Assembly (NCBI GenBank): GCA_963277665.1
Contig: OY728119.1
Span: 318,948,206-319,012,205, forward strand
DNA: 64,000 nucleotides
Direction of reading: 5' to 3'
From: Viscum album
Taxonomy: Eukaryota > Streptophyta > Magnoliopsida > Santalales > Viscaceae
Numbering within the stretch: position 1 is the first letter of the stretch; the number at the start of each line of letters is the position of its first letter. The notes below the pieces were generated by a model. That model did not search any database. It worked only from the letters and a program-made list of their open reading frames with translations, and was not told the DNA's origin. The translations under genes were made by a program, and so were the position numbers. Shown in pieces: positions 61,966 through 64,000 of the stretch.

Positions 61966-64000
61966 AGAAAATGTCATACATGAACTATATTTAAAGCATC
62001 ATGTATCCACATGATCTTCATGGAGGCATTGTATAATCCCAAATGCTTCATATTATCATGTTCACATGATCTGCATCTTGGCCTTTTAGCGTGCCCCATG
62101 GTATTTCATACCACAAAAGCAGTTCTCCGCCTAAGCCCATGAGTTGTGACCTGGGCCACCTCATTTGCTAATCCAAGAGCATGGTTTCACTATTCATCAC
62201 ATAAGAATATATGTCAATTATTCTTCTCCCCAAATGATATAATAACAGTTATAGGGTCTTCTTCTAAAATTTATTCAAATGATTGTCTTAGCATATGAGT
62301 TTTAGTGAATGGAATATTTTGTTGGCGCATCATATCAATTCCATGTGCGATAGGAAATCTAGAATCCTTGATCCAAGAGGATTAATAAGTGATGGGAAAT
62401 TTCGATTTATCCATCACCTAAAATTTCTTTTATTGTTATATTTTATTTTATTTATTAAAAATTTTATTATTTGATTGCTCATAATAATGACAACAACATC
62501 AATAATAATATTATTATTCAATCCATTTACTATAAACAATTATCACACCCCAAGCATCGTTTAGAACATTTCATTAAGCATTGCGATTAGTCAAAAACAC
62601 ATCACATGTGTCCAAAAATGGAATAGTGAATGGAACAAGTTTAATGGTGTTTAAAAATTTCTTCATTTATAATTGCATTCATTTAGAATGAAACGAATCT
62701 GATTTTAGGTAAATATAGGACACAATTCCTTACATTTTAAGATGATGAATTTCCCATGGGTGTGGCACAAAGATAGAGGGCACTCTGCTTTTTTTATTCC
62801 AGTGGACATAGAGATAATGACTTGAATTTTTCTAAGGAATAATGTTTTTACTTACATGTTTTTCATGTTTTTATTTTTATTTTTCTCTATACATTTCCTA
62901 AAAATCATATAGATGGAATCATAGAAGGAATAGACCCAAAAATTTCTCATGCCATCCTATCCTGGGATTTTAACCTACCCAGTTATGTGACTCTTTTATT
63001 TTATAGGTGCTCACTATTTCCTAGATCACACAATATGTGTGTCCTCTGTCCAGAGACATGAATTTTGTACACTTGATGACCTTTTTTAGTTTCATCTTAT
63101 TGAGCATTATGTATCTTTTCAGTAGATATTTTAATGTCCTTCAAACTAGAAAACTATAGTTTTGTTGTTTAGGGTCTTCTAACTCAGACCGTTAACTAAT
63201 TGATATATAACTTTTGTGATGTAATTCCATATATTCATTTTAAAATCACACAGTAAGTTGATTTTACTTTACATGAGTTTATCTTCATGTAGTAAGGACA
63301 ATTTTACCATGATTGGATTTTTTATTTCACCCTTACACCACTATATTAAAACAATTTTTCATTCTAAATTCCAAATATAATAAAAAATATACTTTATGTT
63401 TTATAACACTATTGAATTTTTATCCTTATAAAATTGGTTATTTCCCTTGTTTTGTTGTTTTCATTTTAAATGAATGTGGATTGAAGGGACCATAATGAAG
63501 TTGAATAAAAATAGACCAAACTGCATAGGAATCCATGCCCATATGTGGACTCAACTACCCAATACATCAAATTCATGACTCCAAATTGGATTCTATTTTT
63601 TATTCTAATCCAAATATGTTAGGGTTATAAAACTTCTGAATACACCCAAGCCTAATTCTTATATCAAGGATCTAAACCAAACTGATCTATCCAAGAAAAA
63701 TAATATGCATGAAGTTAAAATTTGGATTGTGTTTTTTTGAAATATCTCTCATTTTATATATTAAATGACCTAAAATAATGACATAGATATATTAAATATG
63801 TGGGTTAATAATTGTTTTTTTACAATGAGATATATGGGATTATATTAACCCAAAAACATTGTCTAAATGGTTTCTCAATGTTTGGGTGCCAAAAACTACC
63901 TTCTACTTTGGCAAGAAATTGGTACACTGGGAACAACATTTTTAAGTTAGAAAATGGAGTGAATTTATTCATTTGTTTAGTTTCATGGGAGTCCAATTTT
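61966..64000. other. Unassigned DNA at the right edge
   Basis: No coding motif recognised. A word near 62547, ATTATCACACCCC, could be a worn LTR start but has no second feature to support it. The open frame 63313-63495 is probably chance. Confidence 0.3.

Noticed and set aside
62547..62560. Possible LTR start (TCACACCCC)
   Set aside because: No polypurine tract, target duplication or second LTR could be seen within the window.

Overview
The window looks like transposon-dense, A+T-rich plant chromosomal DNA with no intact host gene. Every coding trace I can identify belongs to a plant transposable-element family: gag of a Ty3/gypsy chromovirus (Tekay/Del type), a Mutator-like (MULE) transposase with a SWIM finger, a plant mobile domain (PMD, MAIN-like) protein, a DUF4283/CCHC protein and a LINE reverse transcriptase. 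All are broken by stops and frameshifts. The mix fits a seed plant; I cannot name the species.

Layout. 1-7.93 kb is richer in G+C and carries several degenerate tandem arrays (about 33, 27, 117 and 55 bp units), probably from a large decayed retroelement. 7.93-18.4 kb is an old gypsy element B: a truncated 5' LTR end, a primer-binding-site remnant, gag with a ruined zinc knuckle, and a 3' LTR. That LTR is split by a minus-strand solo LTR (12585-17295) with a GTTAA target duplication on both sides. 18.4-22.0 kb is A+T-rich and unassigned. 22043-33025 is gypsy element A: two LTRs of about 4.1 kb around only 2.7 kb of internal DNA with gag but no recognisable pol, flanked by CCTAT duplications. 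33-44 kb holds a LINE reverse transcriptase fragment, a second copy of the 117-bp type module, an LTR-like block in minus orientation, and 64- and 76-bp tandem arrays.

43.9-62 kb is the most distinctive part. A palindromic promoter-like module with a TATA box is followed by a leader holding three successive 21-22 bp minisatellite arrays and two copies of a module also found in element A. Next come a nearly full-length MULE transposase pseudogene (47502-50194), a chimeric gypsy block in the order RT-INT-PR, and a multi-exon PMD pseudogene (52027-54290). Beyond these lie a minus-strand DUF4283/CCHC pseudogene and long TA-rich tracts punctuated by three copies of a hairpin-bearing module, two of them inverted. 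I read this as one or more overlapping MULE-PMD elements, heavily decayed and invaded. 62-64 kb is unassigned.

No tRNA, rRNA, CRISPR or organellar insert was recognised. All homology calls come from reading translated motifs by eye; no database was searched.
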